Shown here one piece after another: positions 50,484 through 60,273 of a stretch of 64,000 bases of DNA. A program made the translations under genes and the position numbers. Under the pieces are notes generated by a model that saw only the letters and a program-made list of their open reading frames with translations, did not search any database and had not been told where the DNA came from. Source of the DNA: Hwangdonia lutea. Lineage in GTDB: Bacteria > Bacteroidota > Bacteroidia > Flavobacteriales > Flavobacteriaceae. How positions within the stretch are numbered: position 1 is the first letter of the stretch; each line of letters opens with the position of its first letter. The DNA lies in assembly GCF_032814565.1 (NCBI RefSeq), contig NZ_CP136521.1:62001-126000 (forward strand). The letters are read 5' to 3'.

Positions 50484-50708
50484 AATTAATAGCTTTAAGT
50501 GGTTTATAAAAATCCATCGAAATAAATTAAAAAACGTGAATATTATTAATTTAAATCTGTTCAACTCTAAATACAATCAAGTTTAAAACAACACTTAATT
50601 GTATTACAGTTTGCTATTAATCAATTGTGACACAGTAAATTGCACCAACTAAAGATATAAATAATTATTAAAATTTCTGTACTTATTTGTTTTCTATTTT
50701 CAAAGGAG

Positions 50709-52103
50709 TTAACTCACCCACTTCATCATTAAGGCACAGGCAAAAGCCGCATAAGTACCTAAAGCATAACCCAATACCGCCAACAACACCCCAACAGGCG
50801 CCAACGATGGGTGAAAAGCACCAGCAACCACGGGTGCAGAGGCAGCACCGCCAATATTGGCTTTAGAGCCTACTGCCAAAAAGAAATATGGTGCTTTAAT
50901 GATTTTGGCGACAGTGAATAGTAAACCTACGTGAATAATCATCCAAACAAAGCCAATGCCAAATAAACTGATGTTTTCCACAATGGCGTTTAAATTCATT
51001 TTCATGCCTATGGCCGCTACCAGAATGTAAATGAACACCGTTCCTATTTTACTGGCTCCAGCCCCTTCATAACTTTTAATCTTGGTAAACGACATAATAA
51101 CACCAACGGTTGTTGCTGTAATAATGAGCCAGAAAAATGAGCTTCCCAGTCCAAAATCAACTAAAACCGGTGCGTTTTCCTTTATCCAAACGCTTAGGTT
51201 ATCTCCCACAATATGCCCAATGGAAGTCACTCCAAAACCGATTCCTAAAAGAATCATAAAGTCGTTAAATGAAGGCACTCTAGCAGTCTCTAAACTAAAC
51301 TTTTCCATCTTGTTTTTCAAGGTGGTAATCGAAGAGTTATCAGCTTTAAAATATTTGTCTATTTTATCAGATTTAGCGACACCAAGTAATAAAAATATCA
51401 TCCAAACCTCAGCAACCAAAACGTCAACCACCGCCATAATACTAAATAAACTATCACCCACTTCCCATTGTTCTTTCATGGCTAATTGGTTGGCACCACC
51501 ACCAATCCAACTGCCCGCAACGGTTGAGAGGCCTTTCCACAATTCGGTGCCTTCTACAGAAACTAAAATATCTGGTGACACATACTTAAAAAACAGAATA
51601 GCGAGCGGTCCACCAATCATAACACCGATGGTCGCTGTTAAAAACATAATAAGGGCTTTGGAACCGAGTTTGAACACGCCTTTTAAATCGATACTCATGG
51701 TTAAAAGCACCAACGAAGCAGGCAGTAAAAATCGAGAAGCCACATAATACAAATTACTGCCACCCACGAATTGTGAATACTCCGACGGATTGATTTGATT
51801 AACCATCGCATATTCCTTTAAGGTATGCAAATTGGTAACGCCATCTAAATTACCGTAAATTGACTGTAAATGCTTTATGGTTGCCGAAACATCAATCCAT
51901 TTATCAGCTATCAATCCCACGGAACTTAATATGGATGGAATAAAATAACACAATAAAAGCGCAGGGACAATACTGTAAAACTTCTTAAAACGGGGTAAAC
52001 TCGATGAATAAAAGATGAGTGCCAGGGTTACGGCTAAAACACCAAAAATAATAGTGTCGTTTGAAAATAAAGGAATGTCGCTGCTTATTTCTGCTAAATT
52101 CAT
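50709..52103 (-). CDS. DUF819 family membrane protein
   Basis: 464 aa with about ten or more membrane spans. The DUF819 hallmarks are visible (GSWIGGGANQLAMKEQWEVG in the centre, VGSKANIGGAASAPVVAGAF near the C-terminus). These YjcL-like proteins resemble transporters, but the substrate is not known. The gene stands alone, followed downstream by a short AT-rich gap and the T9SS gene on the same strand. Confidence 0.87.
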   Translation of the reverse strand: MNLAEISSDIPLFSNDTIIFGVLAVTLALIFYSSSLPRFKKFYSIVPALLLCYFIPSILSSVGLIADKWIDVSATIKHLQSIYGNLDGVTNLHTLKEYAMVNQINPSEYSQFVGGSNLYYVASRFLLPASLVLLTMSIDLKGVFKLGSKALIMFLTATIGVMIGGPLAILFFKYVSPDILVSVEGTELWKGLSTVAGSWIGGGANQLAMKEQWEVGDSLFSIMAVVDVLVAEVWMIFLLLGVAKSDKIDKYFKADNSSITTLKNKMEKFSLETARVPSFNDFMILLGIGFGVTSIGHIVGDNLSVWIKENAPVLVDFGLGSSFFWLIITATTVGVIMSFTKIKSYEGAGASKIGTVFIYILVAAIGMKMNLNAIVENISLFGIGFVWMIIHVGLLFTVAKIIKAPYFFLAVGSKANIGGAASAPVVAGAFHPSLAPVGVLLAVLGYALGTYAAFACALMMKWVS

Positions 52104-52171
52104 AAAGCGTTGTTTAGTTAAAGGGTGTAAAAATATGTTTTTTGTTTGATAATCCTGATTTTAAAAGACGT

Positions 52172-52792
52172 TTAAAAAATCTCCAAACTGCCTTTACCTT
52201 CACGAAGAATTATAGGTTCGTCTTCAGATAAGTCTATAACCGTTGAAGCTTCATTATCGCCATAACCGCCATCAATTACCAAATCGACTAAGTTACTCCA
52301 TTTTTCCAATATTAATTCAGGATCGGTGGTGTATTCCAAAACTTCGTCCTCATCGTGAATAGAGGTCGATATAATGGGGTTGCCCAATCGTTTAACAATA
52401 TCTAAAGCAATGTTGTTATTAGGCACACGAATACCCACTGTTTTGCGCTTTTTAAAAGGATTTGGAAGTGATTTTCCTCCGGGAAGCACAAAGGTATATG
52501 GCCCCGGAAGCGCACGTTTTAAAATTTTAAAAGTTGTTGTATCTATTTGTTTTACATAATCGCTTAAGTTGCTTAAATCGTGGCAAACAAACGAAAAGTT
52601 TGCTTTTTCAAGTTTTACTTGTTTAATTCTCGCAACCCGTTCCAAAGCTTTTATATTGGTAATATCGCAGCCTAAACCGTACACGGTATCGGTGGGATAA
52701 ATTATTAGGCCGCCGCGTTTTAAAACAGCTACCACTTTTTCAATCGCTTTCGGATTGGGATTTTCTTCATATATTCTTATAAACTCAGCCAT
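52172..52792 (-). CDS. L-threonylcarbamoyladenylate synthase (Sua5/YrdC family)
   Basis: 206 aa with the YrdC fold: IYPTDTVYGLGCDITNIKAL, RIKQVKLEKANFSFVCHDLS (KxR-type binding site region), GPYTFVLPGG, and RKTVGIRVPNN. It makes threonylcarbamoyl-AMP for the t6A modification of tRNA. It is in the YciO/YrdC size range without the Sua5 C-terminal domain, so YciO-like function cannot be excluded. Confidence 0.88.
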   Translation of the reverse strand: MAEFIRIYEENPNPKAIEKVVAVLKRGGLIIYPTDTVYGLGCDITNIKALERVARIKQVKLEKANFSFVCHDLSNLSDYVKQIDTTTFKILKRALPGPYTFVLPGGKSLPNPFKKRKTVGIRVPNNNIALDIVKRLGNPIISTSIHDEDEVLEYTTDPELILEKWSNLVDLVIDGGYGDNEASTVIDLSEDEPIILREGKGSLEIF

Positions 52793-52839
52793 AATAACTA
52801 TCTTGTAATTGCGTTTACAAAATAAATATTATTTTTATA

Positions 52840-53703
52840 ATGAAGGCACTTAAATCTACTTTCTTAATTCTATTTATAACACTTGTTGCTTTGAGCTGTT
52901 CAAACGAGACAGCCACCGAAGACCCCATTGCAAGTTTAGACCCTTCCAAATATTATGAGGAATTAAATATTTCTTACGGTGAAGATGCCGATCAAAAATT
53001 CGATTTGTATCTGCCCGCCAACAGAACGGCGAATACCAAAGTGATGGTTTTGGTACACGGTGGCGGTTGGTCTGCCGGTGATAAAGCTGACATGAATCCT
53101 ATAAAAGATTTACTGCGTCAGGATTTACCCAACCTAGCTATTGTAAATATCAATTACCGATTGGCAGATGAAAACAACGCGCCTTATCCCATGCAAATGG
53201 ATGATATTACAACCATCATCAATCATTTAAAAGATAATAAAGTAAATTACACCATTTCTGAAACTATCGGATTTATTGGCACGAGTGCAGGTGCGCATTT
53301 ATCCTTACTTTGGAGTTACGCTTTTGATGCCAATAATAGTGTAAATATGGTATGCAGCATCGTAGGGCCTACAAACTTAACAGACCCCGCATATTTAAAT
53401 AATACAAATCCAGATTTACAGGAATTGTTGGATTTGTATGGCGAAAATGCATCAACGGATTTTTTAGAAGAAGCCAGTCCGTACCACCAAGCGACTGTTC
53501 TATCGCCGCCAACTATTTTGTTTTATGGCGGACAAGACCCATTAATTCCAACAACGCAGGGTACCGATATGCGCGATCAGTTACAAAGCTTGGGCGTTAC
53601 GCACGAGTTTACTTTATACCCAAATGCGGGACATGGTTGGGTTGGTTTAGAATTGATAGACACTTGGGTGAAACTTAAAGCTTTTATAATTAACCACTTG
53701 TAA
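52840..53703 (+). CDS. Alpha/beta hydrolase, lipoprotein
   Basis: 287 aa. A lipoprotein signal peptide ends LVALSC, with Cys as the lipidation site. The esterase/lipase core has the oxyanion motif VHGGGWSAGDK, the nucleophile elbow GTSAGAH, a C-terminal Asp (GGQDPLIP) and His (PNAGHGW). It resembles the hormone-sensitive lipase/carboxylesterase type, and it should act at the outer or inner membrane face on short esters. The natural substrate is unknown. Divergent from the YrdC-like gene. Confidence 0.88.
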   Translation: MKALKSTFLILFITLVALSCSNETATEDPIASLDPSKYYEELNISYGEDADQKFDLYLPANRTANTKVMVLVHGGGWSAGDKADMNPIKDLLRQDLPNLAIVNINYRLADENNAPYPMQMDDITTIINHLKDNKVNYTISETIGFIGTSAGAHLSLLWSYAFDANNSVNMVCSIVGPTNLTDPAYLNNTNPDLQELLDLYGENASTDFLEEASPYHQATVLSPPTILFYGGQDPLIPTTQGTDMRDQLQSLGVTHEFTLYPNAGHGWVGLELIDTWVKLKAFIINHL

Positions 53704-53836
53704 ACAACCTACCTTGAAGCCAGTTCACGAGCTTTAGTGGTAAAAACCAATAGATTTAGAACAAACTCCGGAATATTTTAATCTCGATTATCGAGTAAAA
53801 ATTGTAACATTTCGGTATTATATTAGTCTTAATAAT

Positions 53837-54802
53837 ATGCTAAGGCTTCTTTCCTTTATATTGATTTTTACTTTTAACAGCCATGTGGTTTTTGCAACTC
53901 ATGGCATCAAAAAATCTATTCTCTTTCCTAAAGCTGAAATTTTAAATGAATACACCACTAGAATTCCCTTTAAACTCGTCGATCATTTAATTGTCGTTGA
54001 AGCTGAATTATTAAACAAAAAAGGCAATTTTATTATCGATACAGGCTCTGAAACCTTAATATTAAACAGTGGCCATTTCCCGAATATGTACGCCAATAAC
54101 CGAAAATACAAAGAAGCTTCCGGTGTTTTGGAAGCCATCGATTACTCTTACGAAAAACAAGTTAAAGAGTTTGTATTGCAAAACTTTAGATTGGAAAACA
54201 AAAGTTCCGATGTTATCGATTTATCGCATATCGAGCACAGCAAAAAAATTAAACTGTTGGGTATTATTGGTTACAACATTTTAAAAGATTACGAAATTTT
54301 TGTCGATATGCACTTAAACCAAATCACGCTAACAAAAGTAGATGCCAAAGGAAACAAGTTAGACAAACACTTGTATTTGGAAAAAATTGTGGATAGCGTA
54401 AATTTCAAACTAAAAAAGCACACCATTGTTTTAAACAGCACAATTAATGATCAAAAACTAAAATTTGGATTGGATACCGCGGCGGAATTTAATCAAATAA
54501 GTAAAAGCGTTAATAAAAAAGTGCTAAAATATTTTATCCCCAAAAAGCGATTGACGTTAATTGGCGCGAGCAATAAAAACATTGAGGTTATGGCAGGAAA
54601 ATTGCATCGTGTTAAATTAAAGGAAACTATTTATTTTGGGCCTATGTTAACGGTTTTAACCAACTTAAATAAAATGAATGACGCTTTTGGCACCGATTTA
54701 GATGGTATTTTTGGTTATGAATTTTTTGCACAAAAAAGAACCATCATTAACTATCATAAAGAAAAATTATATTTTGTAGATTTCCCATTAAAAACCCAGT
54801 GA
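53837..54802 (+). CDS. Retropepsin-like aspartyl protease, exported
   Basis: 321 aa with a signal peptide (about residues 1-20). Two aspartyl-protease half sites are visible: FIIDTGSETLILNSG (Asp68) and LKFGLDTAAEFNQIS in the second half. DTG and DTA motifs are consistent with a two-domain pepsin-like enzyme in which both Asp are present. It should act in the periplasm or outside. It overlaps the next gene by 4 nt, so the two are coupled. Confidence 0.8.
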   Translation: MLRLLSFILIFTFNSHVVFATHGIKKSILFPKAEILNEYTTRIPFKLVDHLIVVEAELLNKKGNFIIDTGSETLILNSGHFPNMYANNRKYKEASGVLEAIDYSYEKQVKEFVLQNFRLENKSSDVIDLSHIEHSKKIKLLGIIGYNILKDYEIFVDMHLNQITLTKVDAKGNKLDKHLYLEKIVDSVNFKLKKHTIVLNSTINDQKLKFGLDTAAEFNQISKSVNKKVLKYFIPKKRLTLIGASNKNIEVMAGKLHRVKLKETIYFGPMLTVLTNLNKMNDAFGTDLDGIFGYEFFAQKRTIINYHKEKLYFVDFPLKTQ

Positions 54803-55767
54803 AACAATTAATAACACATATCGCTATTTTAGTTTTTGCTTTTATAAGCTTAAACACTTACGCTCAAAAAGATAGCCTTAAAGGCTACAGAATTGAGGGC
54901 GATACCATTGTGTTTTCTTTTGATAAAAATGATTACCAAAAAGCGACTCACGATTTTGGTGGCGATAAGCGTGATTTTGATGATTTGGACATTGAAAATG
55001 TGGTGGTTTCCGGAGAATTCAACAATTGGTCTAAAAACAAATGGTACATGACCAAAGTGGATAACGACCGCTACGAACTGAGAAAAAGCATTCACGATTT
55101 CACCGATGAATTTTCGTGGGAATTCAAATTCGTCATCAACAATGCCTATTGGGCAGAACCTTCGAAAAAATATGGGAATATTTCCAAAGCCGTAAAAGAT
55201 GGTCAGCGATTGCACGGGGTTTACAACCTAAAAATGTATGTGGCGCACCCCAACGAAAAAGGAAATGCGCACTTTAAACTAAAAGGATTTAAAGACGCCA
55301 AAAAAGTTATAGTGGCCGGTTCGTTTAATAAATGGAACGAAAATTTGTTTAAAATGAACAAGGTTGACGACGGTTGGGAACTCACCCTAAAAATAAAACC
55401 CGGCGTTTACGAATACCGTTTTATTGTGGATGGCCATTGGATGGAAGACCCCAATAATATTCATAAGGTGCGGAATGAATACAGTGAATACAATTCACTA
55501 ATCGATATAAAAGAATATACCGCCTTTAAACTAAGAGGCTTTACCGATGCCAAAAAAGTCGTGCTTTCGGGCTCTTTTAACAACTGGAACGAACACGAAT
55601 TAGTTATGGAGAAAAAAGATTACGGCTGGAAATACGTATTACCACTTTCAGGAGGAAAGCACCATTATAAGTTTATTGTGGACGGCAAATGGGTTTTAGA
55701 CCCCAATAATGCCGTAAAAGAATACGATGGTAATGGGCATGTTAATTCGGTTTGTATGATTAAGTGA
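54799..55767 (+). CDS. Protein with three CBM48-like (glycogen-binding) domains, exported
   Basis: 322 aa with a signal peptide (MKQLITHIAILVFAFISLNT). Three repeats of an AMPK-CBM48-like beta sandwich occur at about residues 45-145, 153-235 and 236-322. They are marked by VSGEFNNWSKNKW, VAGSFNKWNENLF and VLSGSFNNWNEHEL, each followed by a Tyr/Lys strand (EYRFIVDGHW, HHYKFIVDGKW) and a DPNN turn. There is no catalytic domain, so it is probably a glucan-binding or scaffold protein. Start overlaps the protease stop by 4 nt. Confidence 0.82.
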   Translation: MKQLITHIAILVFAFISLNTYAQKDSLKGYRIEGDTIVFSFDKNDYQKATHDFGGDKRDFDDLDIENVVVSGEFNNWSKNKWYMTKVDNDRYELRKSIHDFTDEFSWEFKFVINNAYWAEPSKKYGNISKAVKDGQRLHGVYNLKMYVAHPNEKGNAHFKLKGFKDAKKVIVAGSFNKWNENLFKMNKVDDGWELTLKIKPGVYEYRFIVDGHWMEDPNNIHKVRNEYSEYNSLIDIKEYTAFKLRGFTDAKKVVLSGSFNNWNEHELVMEKKDYGWKYVLPLSGGKHHYKFIVDGKWVLDPNNAVKEYDGNGHVNSVCMIK

Positions 55768-55825
55768 TGATTGTTTTACAATTGTTAAATTAATAGTGTT
55801 ATTTTAGGAGCATTATTATACCGAA

Positions 55826-55839
55826 GTTAGCATTAATTT
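55826..55839 (+). repeat. Inner arm of putative cassette D, 5' side
   Basis: GTTAGCATTAATTT is complementary in 13 of 14 positions to AAATTAATACTAAC at 56423-56436 on the other side of the gene. Its GCATTAATTT resembles the leader end of cassette C. Confidence 0.55.
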
Positions 55840-55844
55840 GAGAA

Positions 55845-56429
55845 ATGGAATTAAAACAAAGAAAATTATTCAATTCAAATAAGTTCCTAATAAGAGACAG
55901 TGGAGTGGAATGGTCATTAAGAGAAAAATTTAATTCTCAAAATACTTTCTTTGAGTTCGAGGAGTTAAACTTCAAAAAAGCTACTAAATACAAGAAATAC
56001 AATCTTGCCTTTATTATACTTTCAATATTAAGTATTATAGCTTTATTTTTGAGTTTAATTCCAAGTGACAATAAAGCGTTTGATTCGACAACGATTGTTG
56101 TTTTTTCCGTTCTATCACTAGTTTTTGTCGGACTTACTTTCATTTTGAGAACGGACAATATTTATATTCCAACTGACAGAGGAGTTCATATCGTTATGTA
56201 TAACGGACTTCCGACCAAAAAAAAGTTTTCGGCTTTTTTAAAAAACTTAAAAAGCGAGGCTAAACAAAGCATCATGGACAAATATTTCGGAGATGAAAAT
56301 ACTGACCAGCGAAAGTTATATTTATTCCTTAACGAAAGAGGACTTTTAGAAGAGAAGGAAAAAAGGACATTTGAGGAAAATTTAAAAACTAACCATAGGA
56401 CTGAAATAAAAGGATTTGGAAAAAATTAA
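55845..56429 (+). CDS. Unknown two-span membrane protein (putative cassette D)
   Basis: 194 aa. Two hydrophobic segments at about residues 53-70 and 83-103 (NLAFIILSILSIIALFLSLI, TIVVFSVLSLVFVGLTFIL) are flanked by charged soluble regions. No recognisable motif. The gene is isolated between the CBM48-like gene and the convergent uvrD gene. The short inverted arms around it match the inner arms of cassettes B and C in position, and its stop codon lies inside the right arm. Confidence 0.68.
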   Translation: MELKQRKLFNSNKFLIRDSGVEWSLREKFNSQNTFFEFEELNFKKATKYKKYNLAFIILSILSIIALFLSLIPSDNKAFDSTTIVVFSVLSLVFVGLTFILRTDNIYIPTDRGVHIVMYNGLPTKKKFSAFLKNLKSEAKQSIMDKYFGDENTDQRKLYLFLNERGLLEEKEKRTFEENLKTNHRTEIKGFGKN

Positions 56430-56436
56430 TACTAAC
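56423..56436 (+). repeat. Inner arm of putative cassette D, 3' side
   Basis: AAATTAATACTAAC includes the stop codon and pairs with 55826-55839. The following CAATTCATAGCTACAATTCT only weakly resembles the 3' ends of cassettes B and C, and no outer arm is seen before uvrD ends at 56475. Confidence 0.5.
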
Positions 56437-56474
56437 AATTCATAGCTACAATTCTCGCTAACCCATCGCACGTT

Positions 56475-58820
56475 CTAACCCACAACTTCCAACTTAGCAA
56501 AACGCAACAATAATTTTTTAACGCCACCGTGCTGAAAATTAATTTCGGCTTTTATATCGGCGCCTTTGCCTTCTATTTTCATAACTTCTCCTGTCCCAAA
56601 CCTGATGTGCTTTACAATATTACCAACCACCAATTTACTGTCAAATAGATTGGTGTTTCCGTCTGTTTTTGCAACAGGCTTTAAGTTTTTAGGCGTTGTT
56701 ACCTGGAATTTTTCTTGGGACCTTTTTGTACTTCCTTTTTTTAATACCGCCTTTTTTGCGGGTTTGTATCTAATTTTATTGGGGCTGACTTTGGAGTCTT
56801 CAACATCGCCAAAAATATCGGCATCGAGCATGGGGTTAAATCGGCGTTCTTCAATGGGCGTTACAATATCCAAATACTGCTCGTCTATTTCTTCAATAAA
56901 ACGACTGGGTTCAGAATCAATCAATTTCCCCCAACGGTAACGCGATAAGGCATAAGTTAAATACGCTTGTTTTTCAGCTCGTGTTAACGCCACATAAAAC
57001 AGGCGCCGCTCCTCTTCGAGTTCGCTACGGGTGTTCATGCTCATCGCACTCGGGAACAGATCTTCCTCTAAGCCCACAATAAACACATACGGAAACTCCA
57101 AACCTTTTGCCAAATGTATCGTCATGAGCGCCACGTGGTCGGCATCACCTTTATCGGCATCCAAATCGGTTGCCAAAGCAACATCTTCTAAAAACTCCGC
57201 TAAATTCCCCGTGGTATCGGCAATTTCTTTTTGGCCTTCAACAAAATCCTTCATACCGTTTAAAAGCTCCTCGATATTTTCCATTCGGGTAACACCTTCG
57301 GGCGTCCCGTCTTTATTGAATTCCCTTATTAAACCACTGGTTCTGGTAACGTGTTCGGCCAATTCAAAAACATCGGCGGTTTGGTTTAAAACCTGATAAC
57401 TTTCAATAAGCGTTACAAAATTCTGCAATTTTATTTTGGTGCCCGAATTCACTTTTACATCAGTTTTATCGATGTTTTTCATCACCTCAAAAATGGTTCG
57501 GTTATAGCCATTTGCCGAAACAATAAGCTTGTCCATCGTGGTTTGCCCAATACCGCGCGGTGGAAAATTAATAACCCGCTTTAAAGCCTCTTCATCCGCT
57601 GGATTAATAATGAGTCGCAAATACGAGAGCACATCTTTTATTTCCTTGCGTTGATAAAATGACAATCCGCCATAAATTCTATATTTAATATCGCGCTTTC
57701 GCAAGGCATCTTCAATGGCTCTTGACTGCGCGTTGGTACGGTATAAAATAGCAAAATCACTGTTTTTTAATTGGTGATTCATTTTGGTTTCAAAAATGGT
57801 ACTGGCCACATAACGCCCTTCATCACCATCGGTTAACAAGCGGTGCACTTTTATTTTATCCCCTTCATCATTAGCCGTCCAAACTATTTTCTCTAGCTTG
57901 GTTTGGTTTTTATCGATAATGGAATTTGCAGCATTGACAATGTTTTTTGTTGAGCGGTAATTTTGTTCCAGTCGAAAGACTTTTACATCATCGTAATCCT
58001 TTTGAAAGTTCAAAATATTATTAATATTCGCGCCACGGAAGGCATAAATACTTTGGGCATCATCACCAACCACACATATATTTTGAAACTTATCCGACAA
58101 GGCACGCACGATTAAATACTGCGAGTGGTTGGTATCTTGGTACTCATCCACCAAAATATACTTAAATCGGTTTTGATATTTTGCCAGAACTTCAGGGAAA
58201 CGCGTTAAAAGCTCGTTGGTTTTCAGGAGTAAATCATCAAAATCCATCGCGCCGGCTTTAAAACAACGCTCTACGTATTCTTTATAAATATCGCCCATTC
58301 GTGGACGACGCGCCATAGCATCGGCTTCTTTTAATTCTGGATTTTGAAAATAAGCACGCACCGTAATCAAACTATTTTTATACGACGAAATTCGTGAGCG
58401 CACCTGTTTGTATTTATAAATATCTTTATCAAGGCTCATTTCCTTGATAATCGAAGCTATCAACCTATCGGAATCCTGTGTGTCGTAAATCGTGAAATTG
58501 CTTGGGTAGCCCAATCTATCGGCTTCAATTCTCAATATTTTGGCAAATACCGAGTGAAAGGTGCCCATCCACAAATTCTTCGCTTCACTAGCACCAACAA
58601 TGGTAGCGATACGCTCTTTCATTTCTCGCGCCGCTTTATTGGTAAAGGTCAACGACAAAATATTAAAAGGGTCAATCCCTTTACTCATCATATAAGCAAT
58701 GCGATACGTGAGCACACGCGTTTTGCCAGAACCCGCACCAGCGATTACTATCATGGGGCCTTCAATTTGGATGGTGGGCTCTAATTGTGCGTCGTTTAAC
58801 TGACTTAAATACTTCTCCAA
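56475..58820 (-). CDS. UvrD/PcrA-type superfamily 1 DNA helicase
   Basis: 781 aa. Motif I is GAGSGKTRVLTYRIAY, motif II is ILVDEYQDTN, motif III is VVGDDAQSIYAFRGAN, motif IV is LEQNYRST, motif V/VI is TIHLAKGLEFPYVF and YVALTRAEKQAYL. The C-terminal tail (HIRFGTGEVMKIEGKGADIK) is the Tudor-like domain of PcrA/UvrD. It unwinds DNA 3'-5' in repair and replication restart. The TAA end lies close to putative cassette D. Confidence 0.94.
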   Translation of the reverse strand: MEKYLSQLNDAQLEPTIQIEGPMIVIAGAGSGKTRVLTYRIAYMMSKGIDPFNILSLTFTNKAAREMKERIATIVGASEAKNLWMGTFHSVFAKILRIEADRLGYPSNFTIYDTQDSDRLIASIIKEMSLDKDIYKYKQVRSRISSYKNSLITVRAYFQNPELKEADAMARRPRMGDIYKEYVERCFKAGAMDFDDLLLKTNELLTRFPEVLAKYQNRFKYILVDEYQDTNHSQYLIVRALSDKFQNICVVGDDAQSIYAFRGANINNILNFQKDYDDVKVFRLEQNYRSTKNIVNAANSIIDKNQTKLEKIVWTANDEGDKIKVHRLLTDGDEGRYVASTIFETKMNHQLKNSDFAILYRTNAQSRAIEDALRKRDIKYRIYGGLSFYQRKEIKDVLSYLRLIINPADEEALKRVINFPPRGIGQTTMDKLIVSANGYNRTIFEVMKNIDKTDVKVNSGTKIKLQNFVTLIESYQVLNQTADVFELAEHVTRTSGLIREFNKDGTPEGVTRMENIEELLNGMKDFVEGQKEIADTTGNLAEFLEDVALATDLDADKGDADHVALMTIHLAKGLEFPYVFIVGLEEDLFPSAMSMNTRSELEEERRLFYVALTRAEKQAYLTYALSRYRWGKLIDSEPSRFIEEIDEQYLDIVTPIEERRFNPMLDADIFGDVEDSKVSPNKIRYKPAKKAVLKKGSTKRSQEKFQVTTPKNLKPVAKTDGNTNLFDSKLVVGNIVKHIRFGTGEVMKIEGKGADIKAEINFQHGGVKKLLLRFAKLEVVG

Positions 58821-58973
58821 TTCATTTTCATTTTAAGCTGTGAAATTAACCATTGTTAAGCTTTTATCGAAGCCGAATTATCAATAATTATAAACAATTA
58901 ATACATATATCGGCTTTAATTAATTTTTGAATATCTTTAGGCTTGAATTTTAAAATTGCGACAGCTTTTAAAT

Positions 58974-60245
58974 ATGAAATATCTTTTTGTAATATCTATT
59001 TTCTTTGGGATTTTTAAATCTTTCGGTCAAACTAATTTAGAACAACAATTTATAGATATTGAAGCCAAAGTGATTGAATGGCGCAGGCATTTCCATGAAA
59101 ATCCTGAACTTTCAAACAGGGAATTTAAAACTGCAGAAACCATTGCAACCCATTTAAAAGGTTTAGGTTTAGAGGTAAAAACCGGTGTAGCATATACCGG
59201 TGTTGTAGCCATTTTAAAAGGAAACAAACCTGGAAAAGTCATAGCCCTACGAGCCGATATTGATGCGCTGCCCGTTACCGAAAGAAACGATTTACCCTTT
59301 AAATCTGAAGTAAAAACCACGTTTTTAAATACCGAAACCGGTGTGATGCATGCTTGCGGCCACGATACGCACACCGCCATTTTAATGGGTGTTGCCGAAA
59401 TACTTTCAAAAAACAAAGATAAAATTAACGGCACGGTAAAATTTATTTTTCAACCCGCCGAAGAAGGTCCGCCACCAGGTGAAGAAGGCGGTGCAAAACT
59501 GATGATTAAAGAGGGTGTTTTAGAAAACCCCAAAGTAGATGCTATTTTTGGGTTGCACATTCGCTCGAATTATGAGGTCGGTACCATTCATTATAAAAAA
59601 GGCGGCATTATGGCATCGGTTGAGCGGTTTGTGATTAACGTAAAAGGCAAACAGACTCATGGTGGCCGGCCGTGGCAAGGTGTTGACCCGATACTGATTT
59701 CGGCAAAAATTATTGATGGCCTGCAAACCATTATCAGTCGGGAAGCAAAACTGGTGGATGAAGCCGCTGTAATTACCGTTGGAAAAATTACGGCAGGAAC
59801 ACGTTTTAATATTATCCCTGAAACAGCAGAACTCATTGGAACTGTGCGAACTTTAGAACCAAAAATGAGAGAACACATTGAAAAACGCATGACCGAAATG
59901 GTAACCACTTTAGCCAAAGCCTATGGTGGCGAGGCTACTATCGATTTTCAGAATTTTACAGCCATTACTTATAACGATGCCGATTTGGTTGATAGAATGT
60001 TGCCCACACTGCAAAGAGTTGCCGGCACAGAAAATGTACGTTTACGAAAAGCAACAACTGGCGGCGAGGATTTTTCGTATTACCAAGAAATTGTTCCCGG
60101 TTTTTATTTCTTTTTAGGAGGCATGACACCCGGAAACGAAGAGGCATTTCCACACCATACACCCGATTTTAAAATTGATGAAAGTGGCTTACTTTTGGGT
60201 GTAAAAACATTAACAAATATTACCTTTGATTTTTTAAATAATTAA
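58974..60245 (+). CDS. M20 family amidohydrolase, exported
   Basis: 423 aa from the ATG at 58974, which gives a signal peptide (MKYLFVISIFFGIFKSFGQ). A TTG at 58956 is an unlikely alternative. The M20D/amidohydrolase motifs are present: ALRADIDALPV, HACGHDTHTAIL (metal ligands), FIFQPAEEGPPPGEEGG (Glu pair), then a lid domain with GKQTHGGRPW. It hydrolyses N-acyl or peptide-like amides, probably in the periplasm. Confidence 0.92.
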   Translation: MKYLFVISIFFGIFKSFGQTNLEQQFIDIEAKVIEWRRHFHENPELSNREFKTAETIATHLKGLGLEVKTGVAYTGVVAILKGNKPGKVIALRADIDALPVTERNDLPFKSEVKTTFLNTETGVMHACGHDTHTAILMGVAEILSKNKDKINGTVKFIFQPAEEGPPPGEEGGAKLMIKEGVLENPKVDAIFGLHIRSNYEVGTIHYKKGGIMASVERFVINVKGKQTHGGRPWQGVDPILISAKIIDGLQTIISREAKLVDEAAVITVGKITAGTRFNIIPETAELIGTVRTLEPKMREHIEKRMTEMVTTLAKAYGGEATIDFQNFTAITYNDADLVDRMLPTLQRVAGTENVRLRKATTGGEDFSYYQEIVPGFYFFLGGMTPGNEEAFPHHTPDFKIDESGLLLGVKTLTNITFDFLNN

Positions 60246-60273
60246 CCGAACACAAAAAACCACTCAATTTTTT

